Position numbers and translations under genes: made by a program
Notes under the pieces: model-generated
The model's input: the letters and a program-made list of their open reading frames with translations, nothing else
Database searches by the model: none
Told to the model about the DNA's origin: nothing
Source of the DNA: Afipia sp. Root123D2
GTDB lineage: Bacteria; Pseudomonadota; Alphaproteobacteria; Rhizobiales; Xanthobacteraceae
DNA length: 64,000 bases
Assembly (NCBI RefSeq): GCF_001425835.1
Contig: NZ_LMDP01000001.1
Span: forward strand, 497,476-561,475
Direction of reading: 5' to 3'
Shown here: positions 8,883-17,073 of the stretch, one piece after another
Numbering within the stretch: position 1 is the stretch's first letter
Layout: each line of letters opens with the position of its first letter

Positions 8883-10117
8883 TGAATGGATCGCACGGCA
8901 CACCTATCGATACCGGCCGGCAATGGGACGGACTGGTGGTTCTGTGTGCCGCGAACAACTACGACGGCATCAAGCTGGCCGACCAGCACATGGCGGAGGA
9001 GCTTGCCCGTCTGCGGCCCGTTCTCTACGTCGATCCCCCGATCTCGGTTCTCACGCCCAAAAAGCATCCTTACATCGCAACGTCGCTGCAGCAGCCGCGA
9101 TTGCGGATGCAATCGGCCGGTCTGGCACGGCTGACGCCCGTCGTTCAGCCGCTTCCGGCGCGCCGCGGGATGACGGTGGTCACCAATATCCTGCTGCGAA
9201 CGCTTTTGCGACGCGCCACCGCGCGCCTTGGCGGCACCGTAGACGCCGTTGTCTCCGCATGGCCCCTGCACCCGATCTTTGGCGCCTGCCGGGAGCGGAC
9301 CAGCATCTACTGGGCGCAGGATGACTTTGTCGGCGGAGCGGCGTTGCTCGGACTCAACGCGGCACACCTCGGCGCCGGAGAATTGCGGGTTGCCGCCCAG
9401 GCCGACGCGATCGTTGCCGCAAATCCGCTGGTGGACGAACGCTGGCGGCGCTCGGGATCGGCCACCCATCTGATTCCGTTTGGCGTCGATGCCGCAGCCT
9501 ACGAGGCCGTGGACCACCTCGATATGCCGAAGGCCGTTTCCTTGCCTCGCCCGATTGCCGGATTTGTCGGCCACATCAACGATCGAACCGATCTCGCGCT
9601 TCTTGAGGCGATCGCGGCAAGGGGCCGCTCGCTGTTGCTGGTGGGCCCGCGCCATCCGGCGTTCGAGCCGGAGCGCTGGAATGCCTTGATGGCGCGCACC
9701 AACGTGGCGTGGGTCGGCCCGCAACCGTTCTCCGCGCTGCCGCCTTATCTCGCGGCGATCGATGTCGGTCTGGTTCCCTACCGCGATTCCGCGTTCAACC
9801 GCGGAAGCTTTCCGCTCAAGACGCTCGAGTATCTTGCGGCCGGCCGGCCCGTGGTGGCGACCGACCTGCCGGCGACCCGCTGGCTCAATACCGATCTGGT
9901 CACGGTGGCGACGGCGCCCTCGGATTTCGCGGATGCGGTCGATGTCTTGCTCGATCGGGGGCGCACCGAGGCTGATGTCCACGCTCGCCGCGCGTTCGCG
10001 ATCCAGCACAGCTGGGCCCGGCGGGCGGCCAATCTGCTTGAAGTCATCGATGGCTCGCCTGTTGCTCAGCGCTCTTCAAGATCAGCGGCCAGTTTGGAGA
10101 ATTATCAGTCTGCTTGA
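8882..10117 (+). CDS. GT4/TuaH-like glycosyltransferase
   Basis: 411 residues from the ATG at 8882, which overlaps the previous TAA. The fold is GT-B. The N-terminal half has WDGLVVLCAANNYDGIKL and VDPPISVL, seen in TuaH-like glycosyltransferases. The C-terminal half has GFVGHINDRTDL, ALPPYLAAIDVGLVPY and FPLKTLEYLAAGRPVVATDL, the last being the nucleotide-sugar-binding region. An in-frame upstream ATG (8750) would overlap the previous gene by over 130 bases and is rejected. It is probably the second sugar-adding enzyme of the repeat unit. Confidence 0.82.
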   Translation: MNGSHGTPIDTGRQWDGLVVLCAANNYDGIKLADQHMAEELARLRPVLYVDPPISVLTPKKHPYIATSLQQPRLRMQSAGLARLTPVVQPLPARRGMTVVTNILLRTLLRRATARLGGTVDAVVSAWPLHPIFGACRERTSIYWAQDDFVGGAALLGLNAAHLGAGELRVAAQADAIVAANPLVDERWRRSGSATHLIPFGVDAAAYEAVDHLDMPKAVSLPRPIAGFVGHINDRTDLALLEAIAARGRSLLLVGPRHPAFEPERWNALMARTNVAWVGPQPFSALPPYLAAIDVGLVPYRDSAFNRGSFPLKTLEYLAAGRPVVATDLPATRWLNTDLVTVATAPSDFADAVDVLLDRGRTEADVHARRAFAIQHSWARRAANLLEVIDGSPVAQRSSRSAASLENYQSA

Positions 10118-10160
10118 CGGACACGGGTCTGTCGAATGTCGACATCCGCAAGGAAGTCAG

Positions 10161-11288
10161 ATGACGCTACTGGAAAGGTTTTCATCCGCATCGTTCAAGG
10201 GGCCGGGTTTCGACCAGATCCGGTTCGCCGCGGCATTGCTGGTGGTCTTTCATCATTCGTGGTGGGGCGTTGACGATATCCTGTATCGATATAGCGGCGG
10301 ATTTGTTCATCTCGGACTGTTTGCTGTCATCGTGTTTTTCTGCATCAGCGGATTTCTTGTCACGCCCGGCTTACAGCGATCAGCAGACGTCGGCAAGTTT
10401 GCCGTGCACAGGGCGTTGCGGATATTTCCCGCGCTGATCGTCGTGGTTGCGGCGTCGATGTTCATCATCGGCCCGCTGGTGACCCAGGATTCGCTGACCT
10501 CGTATTTCTCGGACCCGCGGCTTTATCTCTATGCCAAGAACGTCACCACCCTGATGGCGCACTATCTGCCGGGTGTGACCGAGGACGGTGCGCCGGTTAT
10601 CGTCAATGGCGCGCTGTGGACGCTGAATATCGAGGTCTATTCGTATATCGCGCTGGCCGCTTTGAGCATTGTCGGCGCGCTCCGCCATCGGTCGTTGGCG
10701 TTGGCGGCCTTCGTTGTAGCGTACGTCATCTATGTCGGGCTTGCGATGAGTCCGGCCTTGAACGCGATGGCATCGGAGCGCCTGATTAACTTCATCGGCC
10801 TCTTCGTTTACTTCATCGCCGGAGCAAATCTCTTCCTGTTCGGCGACCGGGTGCCGTTCTCGCCAGTGCTGGCTTTCGGGGCCTTGATCGTTGGTGTCGC
10901 GGGGCTGGGCGTGGGCCTGGGCGCGGTCGTGCTTCCGCTATGTGTGTCATATATCGTTGTCTATCTCGGGCTGTCCGATCTCCCCGGCCGGGCGCTGTTC
11001 AAACATGACCTGTCGTATGGCATCTACCTGATCCACTCGCCGATCATTCTCGCGGTGACGGAACTGTCTGGCCTGAGGGCCGGCTGGCCGGTTGCGATCA
11101 TCACGACCTGCATCACCCTGGTGCTGGCCTATCTGTCGTGGAACTTTATCGAAAAACCTGCTCTGGACCGGAAGAAAGCCGCGTCGGAGTGGCTGGCCTC
11201 CTACACCCGGCGATGGGCACCGTTGCGAAGCCCGGTCAAGCCGGCGCCGCTGCCGGATGTAGTCCACCCATCGTCTCCCGGCGAATGA
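10161..11288 (+). CDS. Acyltransferase 3 family membrane protein (OafA/ExoZ-like)
   Basis: 375 residues, mostly membrane helices. GFDQIRFAAALLVVFHHSWW near residue 17 contains the conserved R and catalytic-type H of the acyltransferase-3 family, and FFCISGFLV is the next family motif. Later, WTLNIEVYSYI and SYGIYLIHSPII match the expected pattern, followed by a last span and WNFIEKPALDRKK. These enzymes O-acetylate or otherwise acylate extracellular polysaccharides at the inner membrane. ATG 10161 follows AAGGAAG by about seven bases. It would be a second route of acyl decoration besides the cytoplasmic enzyme at 1330. Confidence 0.87.
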   Translation: MTLLERFSSASFKGPGFDQIRFAAALLVVFHHSWWGVDDILYRYSGGFVHLGLFAVIVFFCISGFLVTPGLQRSADVGKFAVHRALRIFPALIVVVAASMFIIGPLVTQDSLTSYFSDPRLYLYAKNVTTLMAHYLPGVTEDGAPVIVNGALWTLNIEVYSYIALAALSIVGALRHRSLALAAFVVAYVIYVGLAMSPALNAMASERLINFIGLFVYFIAGANLFLFGDRVPFSPVLAFGALIVGVAGLGVGLGAVVLPLCVSYIVVYLGLSDLPGRALFKHDLSYGIYLIHSPIILAVTELSGLRAGWPVAIITTCITLVLAYLSWNFIEKPALDRKKAASEWLASYTRRWAPLRSPVKPAPLPDVVHPSSPGE

Positions 11289-11452
11289 CCGGCGCCCGCG
11301 ATATTAACCCCGTTTTCACGGAGTGCCCTGCAGGGCTGATCCGGTTGATGAATTAAATATTATAATATAATATTCTATTTAATGTGATTATATGGCCGGG
11401 CCGGGCGAGGTGCGGCCTATGCGGCTTTTCGCGAGCGTATCCGGGTCGTCTT
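11289..11452. promoter_or_regulatory. AT-rich intergenic region
   Basis: 164 bases with a core at 11352-11393 composed almost only of A and T (AAATATTATAATATAATATT). No gene is seen. It precedes the glycosyltransferase at 11453 and resembles in composition the gaps at 4310-4545 and 16400-16860. It may hold a promoter under silencer control; this is inferred from base composition. Confidence 0.4.
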
Positions 11453-12448
11453 ATGAATCGGCAGGCTGCAAACAACCGATCTGCTGGCGATGTCGATCTC
11501 AGCATCATCATTGTGAGTTACAACACGCGCGAGATGACCGTCGAATGTCTGAGGTCCATCGCCGCCGAGACCCGTGACACAAGCTACGAGGTGCTGGTCG
11601 TCGACAACAAGTCTTCGGACGGCTCCGCCGAAGCGATCCGTGAAAATTTCCCTGATGTGAAACTGACGGCATTGACCGACAACATCGGTTTTGCCCGGGC
11701 GAACAACCTCGCGGCTAAAACCGCGCGCGGTCGTCGAATTTTGCTTCTCAATCCGGATACGATCATCCTGCACCGCGCGATCGATCGCCTGATGGAATTC
11801 GCGGCCCGCAATCCGTCGTACCGGGTCTGGGGCGGCCGTACCGTCTTCGGTGATGGGTCGCTCAACGCGACCTCCTGCTTCCGCAAGATTACGCTCTGGA
11901 ATCTGGCCTGCTTCGCCTTCTGTCTCACCTATTTCGGCCGACGAAGCGCATTCCTCAATTCCGAGTCCTACGGTGGCTGGCAGCGCGACACCGTGCGGCA
12001 CGTCGATATCGTCACGGGCTGCTTCCTTCTGATCGACCGCGATCTGTGGGATCAGCTCGACGGATTCGATCCTGCATTTTTCATGTACGGAGAAGAAGCC
12101 GATCTGTGCCAGCGCGCGCGCGTCGCCGGCGCACGGCCGGCGGTCACGCCCAACGCAACCATCGTTCATTATGGTGGTGCATCCGACGTCGTCCCTGTCG
12201 ACAAGCGCGTGAAGGTCTTCAAGGGACGGATTACCCTGATCAACCGCCATTTTTCATCGATCACGCGCGATCTCGCGCGGGGGCTGCATCTGATTGCGCC
12301 GCTGATGCGCTGGTGCGGCTATCGGCTGGCGGCATTCCTGTCCGGCAAGTTCGATCTCGCAAGCAAGGCCGACTACTGGAAAGCAGTCTGGCGCCGCAGA
12401 GCCGAATGGATCAACGGTTATGACGCTTATGCTCCCGAAAAGAAGTGA
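11453..12448 (+). CDS. GT2 family glycosyltransferase (WbbL/rhamnosyltransferase type)
   Basis: 331 residues from the ATG at 11453. LSIIIVSYNTREMTVECL starts the GT-A domain, NIGFARANN and LLNPDTII supply the nucleotide and metal sites, and FFMYGEEADLCQRARVAGA is the signature of the WbbL-like subgroup, which commonly transfers rhamnose or related deoxy sugars. The C-terminal region is basic and amphipathic. An in-frame start at 11384 lies within the AT-rich gap and lacks a good ribosome site. The gene overlaps the following beta-helix gene by 29 bases. Confidence 0.85.
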   Translation: MNRQAANNRSAGDVDLSIIIVSYNTREMTVECLRSIAAETRDTSYEVLVVDNKSSDGSAEAIRENFPDVKLTALTDNIGFARANNLAAKTARGRRILLLNPDTIILHRAIDRLMEFAARNPSYRVWGGRTVFGDGSLNATSCFRKITLWNLACFAFCLTYFGRRSAFLNSESYGGWQRDTVRHVDIVTGCFLLIDRDLWDQLDGFDPAFFMYGEEADLCQRARVAGARPAVTPNATIVHYGGASDVVPVDKRVKVFKGRITLINRHFSSITRDLARGLHLIAPLMRWCGYRLAAFLSGKFDLASKADYWKAVWRRRAEWINGYDAYAPEKK

Positions 12449-13373
12449 TGGTCCGGCGAAGCCTGGCGGAGCGTCTCGCCGCGCGCGGGATGTCGGTTGC
12501 GCGATTGCCATTCTCGTCTGCGCCGAAGTTCTTTGCCTGACATCCGTGGCTGCGCAAGGCGGAGCAGGGCAAGGTGATCAAAATCCTGCCGTCAGTGAGG
12601 CGACGCCGGCCGGATGGCCCGACGTGACAAACACCGGACCGCCGAAGGATCTGGTCTTGAAGCCGTCGGGTGAGCTCGTGGTCACCGAACCGGGGACGGT
12701 GATTTCCGGCGTCGATGTCCGCGGCTCTGTTTATATCAAGGCGTCGAACGTGACCCTGATGAATTGCCGGGTGATGTCCAGTGGCTTTGCCGTGGTCGAT
12801 ATCGCACCGCATGTGAGCGGCGCGGTCGTTCAGAATTGTCTCATCGACGGCACGGGCGCCGCCTTCGACGGCACAGGCAATCAGGGCATTCAGGGGCAGG
12901 GGACGTTCCGGAACAACAACATCTTCAACGTCGAGAATGGCATCACTCTCCTCGGCCATAACTCGGTGATCGTGGGCAATTACATTCACGACCTTCGAGC
13001 CGGGGGAACGCCGCATTACGATGGCATTCAGATCGATGGCGGCATCGAAAACGTCGAAATTCGCCACAACACGATCATCAATGTCCACGGGTCCGCCAGC
13101 GCCGTGATGATCGACAACTATTTCGGGCCCATCTCCAACATTACTGTCGAGGATAACCTGTTCGCAGGCGGCAGCTTTACGATCTATTCGGATGCGAGTT
13201 TCACCACCCACCCGATCGTCGGCGTGTCGATCAACAATAATCGTATCGCTCCCGGCCGGTATGGCGCGACGTACTTCAAGAACAATCTTCCGATCTATCG
13301 CGGGAACAGGACCGACGGTGCACTTCTGATTCGCAGGCTTAATCTGGGGCCGACGGATATGGTCCTGAAATGA
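12420..13373 (+). CDS. Sec-exported right-handed beta-helix protein, paralog of the type I-secreted protein at 17074
   Basis: 317 residues. A Sec signal peptide is visible at about 26-48: positive residues RRAR, a hydrophobic core CAIAILVCAEVLCL, and a likely cleavage after VAA. The mature part starts with GWPDVTNTGPP and runs as short parallel-helix rungs rich in Asn, Gly, Val and Ile (SGVDVRGSVYIKASNVTL, HYDGIQIDGG, VMIDNYFG). This whole region is closely similar to residues 7-250 of the protein at 17074. Right-handed beta-helices in polysaccharide loci are often lyases, epimerases or hydrolases acting in the periplasm. No catalytic residues can be named. The start is ATG 12420 or 12429; both are in frame and neither has a strong ribosome site. 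Its stop overlaps the next start (ATGA). Confidence 0.8.
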   Translation: MTLMLPKRSDGPAKPGGASRRARDVGCAIAILVCAEVLCLTSVAAQGGAGQGDQNPAVSEATPAGWPDVTNTGPPKDLVLKPSGELVVTEPGTVISGVDVRGSVYIKASNVTLMNCRVMSSGFAVVDIAPHVSGAVVQNCLIDGTGAAFDGTGNQGIQGQGTFRNNNIFNVENGITLLGHNSVIVGNYIHDLRAGGTPHYDGIQIDGGIENVEIRHNTIINVHGSASAVMIDNYFGPISNITVEDNLFAGGSFTIYSDASFTTHPIVGVSINNNRIAPGRYGATYFKNNLPIYRGNRTDGALLIRRLNLGPTDMVLK

Positions 13374-14674
13374 CAGGCAACAGCGCCTCCCTCAATCCTC
13401 CGCATATGCCGTTTAGCCGGGGCGGTGCGGCGGCTCACGCGATCAAGGGGACGCCTCGCCGGATCCGCCGTCCGAGCCTTGTGCCGGCGTGGCTGATTCT
13501 GATCGGAATTATCTTGCCGGCGGAAATCCAGATTTCGATCGGCGGATCGAAGTTCACGGCCGGCCGAATTGGAATCATGCTGCTGCTGGTGCCGGCTCTG
13601 GTCACGCTGTTCGGCGGCCGGCGTCGGTTGTTGCCATCCGATCTGGTCGCCTTGGCTCTGGCCATCTGGATGGTCGTCGCCGCGATTTTTGCCGGAGCCT
13701 CGGAGTCGTTTACATCAGCGGTCGCGGAAGCCATCGAGTTCGTCGGCGGCTATCTGGTCGCGCGAACCTTTTTCGTCGAAGCGATGACCGTCGAAGGCTT
13801 TGTCCGGGTCCTGAAGCTGCTTGTGCTTGCCATTGTCGGCGCGGCTCTGCTGGACGCTTTGTCAGGGCGCTGGCTCATTCACGATACGATTGCATCGTTC
13901 CTGGGCGCTCCGCTGTTCGATGCGACGTTCCGTGGCAACATGATCCGCGCGAAAGCGACGTTCGATCATCCCATCCTGTTCGGAACGTTCTGTTCGCTGG
14001 CTGCCGCCATATTGTTCTATGCCGAATCCGATCCTCTCAAACGCCTTTTCTGGGTCGGTGTCTGTTTCGTTGGCTGCTTCCTGTCGCAATCCTCGGCTGC
14101 GATGATGGGCTTCGTCATCATCACGGCGACGTACACATACGATCATATGCTCCGGCAGTATTCGTGGCGATGGACGCTTCTGTGGACCACGATCGCCATC
14201 TGCACTGTGATCATCTTCGCTGTTGCGCGCCATCCCATCGGTTGGGTTATTTCGCACCTGACCCTGGATCCGCAGAGCGGATACTACCGTATCCTGATCT
14301 GGGATTCCGCGATGGCACAGATTTCCCAGCAGCCGATCTTCGGCGCCGGTTTCAGCCTGTTCAACGACGACATCCTCGACCATACCGTTGACAGCGTCTG
14401 GCTGGTCGTCGCGCTGCGCTTCGGCGTGCCGATGGTCGTGCTGATGATCTTGCTGACCGTATCGGTGGTCCTGCCGGTCAACCGCCGCATCGCAAGGCAG
14501 CCCAGCTATCTGAGCAGGATGTCCACCGCATTCACCCTGGTTCTCGTGGTGTTCATGTTCACGGGCATAACGGTGCATTTCTGGAACTACATGTGGATTT
14601 TCTGGGGCGTCTGCATCGGCATGCGGGCAGCGCTTCGCGAACAGGCGATGAGACGAATCCGGAGTGGCTATTGA
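13370..14674 (+). CDS. O-antigen polymerase/ligase-like membrane protein (Wzy/WaaL family)
   Basis: 434 residues with about ten or more hydrophobic segments. A large loop between the later spans contains HPIGWVISHLTLDPQSGYYR and GAGFSLFNDDI; HLTLDPQSGYYRI with a following G-G-FS is the periplasmic loop pattern of the Wzy_C/O-antigen ligase family. The protein either polymerises repeat units or ligates them to an acceptor. As a separate ligase-like gene exists in the LPS core locus (45812), this one is more likely the Wzy polymerase of this cluster; that is inference. The start overlaps the beta-helix gene. Confidence 0.8.
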   Translation: MTGNSASLNPPHMPFSRGGAAAHAIKGTPRRIRRPSLVPAWLILIGIILPAEIQISIGGSKFTAGRIGIMLLLVPALVTLFGGRRRLLPSDLVALALAIWMVVAAIFAGASESFTSAVAEAIEFVGGYLVARTFFVEAMTVEGFVRVLKLLVLAIVGAALLDALSGRWLIHDTIASFLGAPLFDATFRGNMIRAKATFDHPILFGTFCSLAAAILFYAESDPLKRLFWVGVCFVGCFLSQSSAAMMGFVIITATYTYDHMLRQYSWRWTLLWTTIAICTVIIFAVARHPIGWVISHLTLDPQSGYYRILIWDSAMAQISQQPIFGAGFSLFNDDILDHTVDSVWLVVALRFGVPMVVLMILLTVSVVLPVNRRIARQPSYLSRMSTAFTLVLVVFMFTGITVHFWNYMWIFWGVCIGMRAALREQAMRRIRSGY

Positions 14675-14730
14675 AGCACGCTCTCGCATGGCGTGCGGGC
14701 GTTGAAACAGTGAATAGAGGGTTGCGTAAC

Positions 14731-15501
14731 ATGACAGCCAATTCGAGCAGCAGCTACGAAGCACAAGCAAGCGTCAAGGACCGGCTGCGGCCGTATGTCT
14801 GGACGTTGCGCAACGGCCTTCGCACCATCCGCTTTCTGTTCGGGCGATTTCCGCGGGAATGTTCGGTTTGCGGTTACAAGGGACGGTTCTTTGCCTACGG
14901 CAATCCGCTGTCTCTCGGTATCAACATCGATTCCCTGTGCCCGCGTTGCTTGTCGCACGAGCGGCATCGCCTGCTGGCGCTGTTCGATAAGGAGCGCGAT
15001 CTGTTTTCGGGAAGGAGCATCCTGCATTTCGCGCCCGAAAAGGGGCTGGCGAACTATGTCCGCTCCAAGAAGCCGAGCCGCTACGTCACCTGCGAGTACG
15101 GCGGACGCGACGCCGACCTGGATATCAACATCGAGAACATCAAGCTCAACGACGGTGAGTTCGACATGATCGTGTGCTGTCATATTCTCGAGCATGTCGA
15201 TGACAGTCTGGCGATTCCTGAATTGTACCGGATCCTGCGCAAGGGTGGTCAGCTGATCGCGATGACGCCGGTGATCGAGGGATGGCAGGATACGTTCGAG
15301 GATCGCAGCAAGCAGCGGACCACCGAGGATCGTATCCTGTACTTCAACCAGCACGATCACCTCAGATTCTTTGGCAGCGATCTGCGCGAGCGCCTGCGCC
15401 AGGCGAACTTCGAGGTCGAGGAATACACCGCGGTCGAGCCCGAGGTTTCAAAATACGGATTAATTCGCGGGGAGAAGGTCTTTCTCTGCCGAAAGCCCTG
15501 A
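14731..15501 (+). CDS. SAM-dependent methyltransferase with N-terminal Cys cluster
   Basis: 256 residues from ATG 14731, chosen because AGAGG precedes it; in-frame starts farther upstream overlap the polymerase gene. CSVCGYKGRF and SLCPRCLSHERHR form a four-cysteine zinc-ribbon-like head around residues 46-82. The class I methyltransferase core follows: ILHFAPEKGLANY as motif I, YVTCEYGGRDADLDI as the acidic motif, and FDMIVCCHILEHVDDS. It probably methylates a sugar hydroxyl of the repeat unit or chain end. It is the last gene of the first rightward run, and a strong hairpin follows. Confidence 0.8.
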   Translation: MTANSSSSYEAQASVKDRLRPYVWTLRNGLRTIRFLFGRFPRECSVCGYKGRFFAYGNPLSLGINIDSLCPRCLSHERHRLLALFDKERDLFSGRSILHFAPEKGLANYVRSKKPSRYVTCEYGGRDADLDINIENIKLNDGEFDMIVCCHILEHVDDSLAIPELYRILRKGGQLIAMTPVIEGWQDTFEDRSKQRTTEDRILYFNQHDHLRFFGSDLRERLRQANFEVEEYTAVEPEVSKYGLIRGEKVFLCRKP

Positions 15502-15559
15502 CGCCGGGAGCCGGCTCCATCGAAGTCGATGGCTCGATTGAGCCAGCCGCCACGCGCGA

Positions 15560-15591
15560 CACTGATCGCAACCGGGCGGCTGCGATCAGTG
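15560..15591. terminator. Bidirectional stem-loop between convergent methyltransferase genes
   Basis: A perfect 11-base-pair inverted repeat, CACTGATCGCA and TGCGATCAGTG, encloses a ten-base loop. It lies about 60 bases after the stop at 15501 and overlaps the stop codon of the oppositely oriented FkbM gene (stop at 15586-15588). No long T run follows on either strand, so the intrinsic terminator role is inferred from the stem and the convergent arrangement. Confidence 0.65.
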
Positions 15592-16362
15592 CGAAAGCAG
15601 GTGTGCGACCTGTTCCCGATGCTCGGGCAGCAGAAACCAGTTCATATAACTGCGGTGGTTCGGTACGAAACGCCCACCGACGTAGCCGTAGTAGGCGTAG
15701 CTGTTGGCAGCCAGATAGTCGACCAGCGCGGGCCACGGCCATGCCGACATGATGACCGGCCGGCTCGTTCTCAGCGTATCGGTTGCGCCTTTCAAAGCCT
15801 CGATCTCGGAGCGCTGAATGTGCAGCTTGATCAGGGCCGGCTTCAGCCCGAAGGAGTCGAGCGTCCGGCCATGCACCCGATAGGTTTCGATCGCGACCTT
15901 GTCGGGGCTGAAAAAATAGAACCGCTCAGTGCTCGACCAGTCGCGCGCTTCCTCGAGCTTGAGCGAGGCGAGGCCATCGAGCATGAAGCCGTTGTAGTAC
16001 GGCATGTGCAGGATGATGTCCTGCTCGGTTTCGCACAACGCGTTATCGATAATAGAGACGTTTGCATCGCCAGCGTGCCGCCGTGCGAGCGCGGCGGCTA
16101 ATTTCGGGTTCGGCTCGAAAGCCACGATCTGCGGGTCCTTAACGGCATTTTTGAAGGCTGTGATGCTTTGCCCGCGGTTGGCTCCGACATCGAGAAGCAG
16201 TTTCCCGTCCAGGTTGAAGTGCCGAAGCCCCCCGTAGTCCGACTTGTAGAGAAGCCCTGTCGAACGGAAGAAAGCGTCGTGGAGCGCGAATTTGGCTTCG
16301 ACCATCGCAGGAAACTGGACTTGGACAGTTCTGAGGACCTTTTTCACATCAGGCCCGCTCAT
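15586..16362 (-). CDS. FkbM family methyltransferase
   Basis: 258 residues, the only leftward gene inside the first polysaccharide cluster. LLLDVGANRGQSITAFK (aspartate at residue 58) is the SAM-binding motif I, VAFEPNPKLAAAL is motif II, and IKLHIQRSEIEALKGA corresponds to the KIDVEGAE motif of the FkbM family, here with HIQRSE, a marked departure from the usual D-V-E-G. FkbM proteins O-methylate sugars, often in O-antigens or nodulation-type glycans. ATG 16362 is preceded by GGGAG. The altered motif could change activity or reflect a divergent clade. Confidence 0.8.
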   Translation of the reverse strand: MSGPDVKKVLRTVQVQFPAMVEAKFALHDAFFRSTGLLYKSDYGGLRHFNLDGKLLLDVGANRGQSITAFKNAVKDPQIVAFEPNPKLAAALARRHAGDANVSIIDNALCETEQDIILHMPYYNGFMLDGLASLKLEEARDWSSTERFYFFSPDKVAIETYRVHGRTLDSFGLKPALIKLHIQRSEIEALKGATDTLRTSRPVIMSAWPWPALVDYLAANSYAYYGYVGGRFVPNHRSYMNWFLLPEHREQVAHLLSH

Positions 16363-17073
16363 CGGATTGCTCCCGTCGAGAATACAGTTGGTCTGGCCTC
16401 AGTATCTTGGCTGCCAGGATAATTGTTTCGCCACATAATATCCCATTGAATCATCGAATCAGTTGGCATTTTCGTGCCTTTTCTGATTCCCTGTCGAAAA
16501 TTCAATGAATCGCTAGTTTGAGCCTTCGGGCTAATGGATTGTCTTGCATTAAAAAACCCAGTGTTAAGCAAGCTCCTCGCAATCAATAAAACAATAAACA
16601 TCGCAATAATAACAGCTAAAGACTTGGCCGTTAGTTTGGTGGCGATACGACATACCTCTCAGGGCCGCAAATGGCCGCGAATCGGAAATTAAAGGAGGGG
16701 ATGTTCTTGTTTGTATTTATCCCGTGCCGGTTTTTTTGGTTTTATCGAGGGTAGTGAGAGGGTGATGCAATCATAAACTGCAAATGCAAAATTTTTGTTT
16801 TATGTAGCATGCGGGCAACATAGCCCGAATGAGGTAATTAATTAAAGGGATTACCGCAATGCAGAATTCTCGGCGGAGGGATTTTGACGCTGCCCGCAGA
16901 AATCACCTCAGGTGGGCCGCCATGTTGTCCCAAAAAAGCCCTCGGTCGCCGACCAATACGAAAACACTGTGCAGCACCGTTGTGTCGCGCGGTCAGGCGT
17001 TGCTCATTGGCAGTGAAAAGTTGGAATCGAGCAAACGCTGCATCCCCACGTTCTGATCGAAGGAGAATTAATC
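16363..17073. promoter_or_regulatory. 711-base divergent, AT-rich control region before the type I-secreted protein
   Basis: This is the longest gap in the cluster. It separates leftward fkbM from the rightward secreted-protein gene. Bases 16400-16860 are AT-rich, with runs such as GGTTTTTTTGGTTTTATCG and AAATTTTTGTTTTATGTAG. Two small inverted repeats occur near the 3' side: CGGGC/GCCCG at 16812-16827 and GGTAAT/ATTACC at 16833-16855. An ATG at 16859, preceded by AAAGGGA, opens a 65-codon frame ending at 17056, just before the ribosome site of the large gene; it could be a leader peptide but has no recognisable features. A frame on the opposite strand (16359-16601) looks spurious. Confidence 0.5.

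Noticed and set aside
16359-16601. 80-codon leftward frame upstream of the FkbM gene
   Set aside because: It overlaps the fkbM start, lies in AT-rich DNA and has no ribosome site or recognisable protein features.
16859-17056. 65-codon frame before the secreted-protein gene as an independent gene
   Set aside because: It has a moderate ribosome site but no conserved features; kept only as a possible leader peptide in the control-region note.
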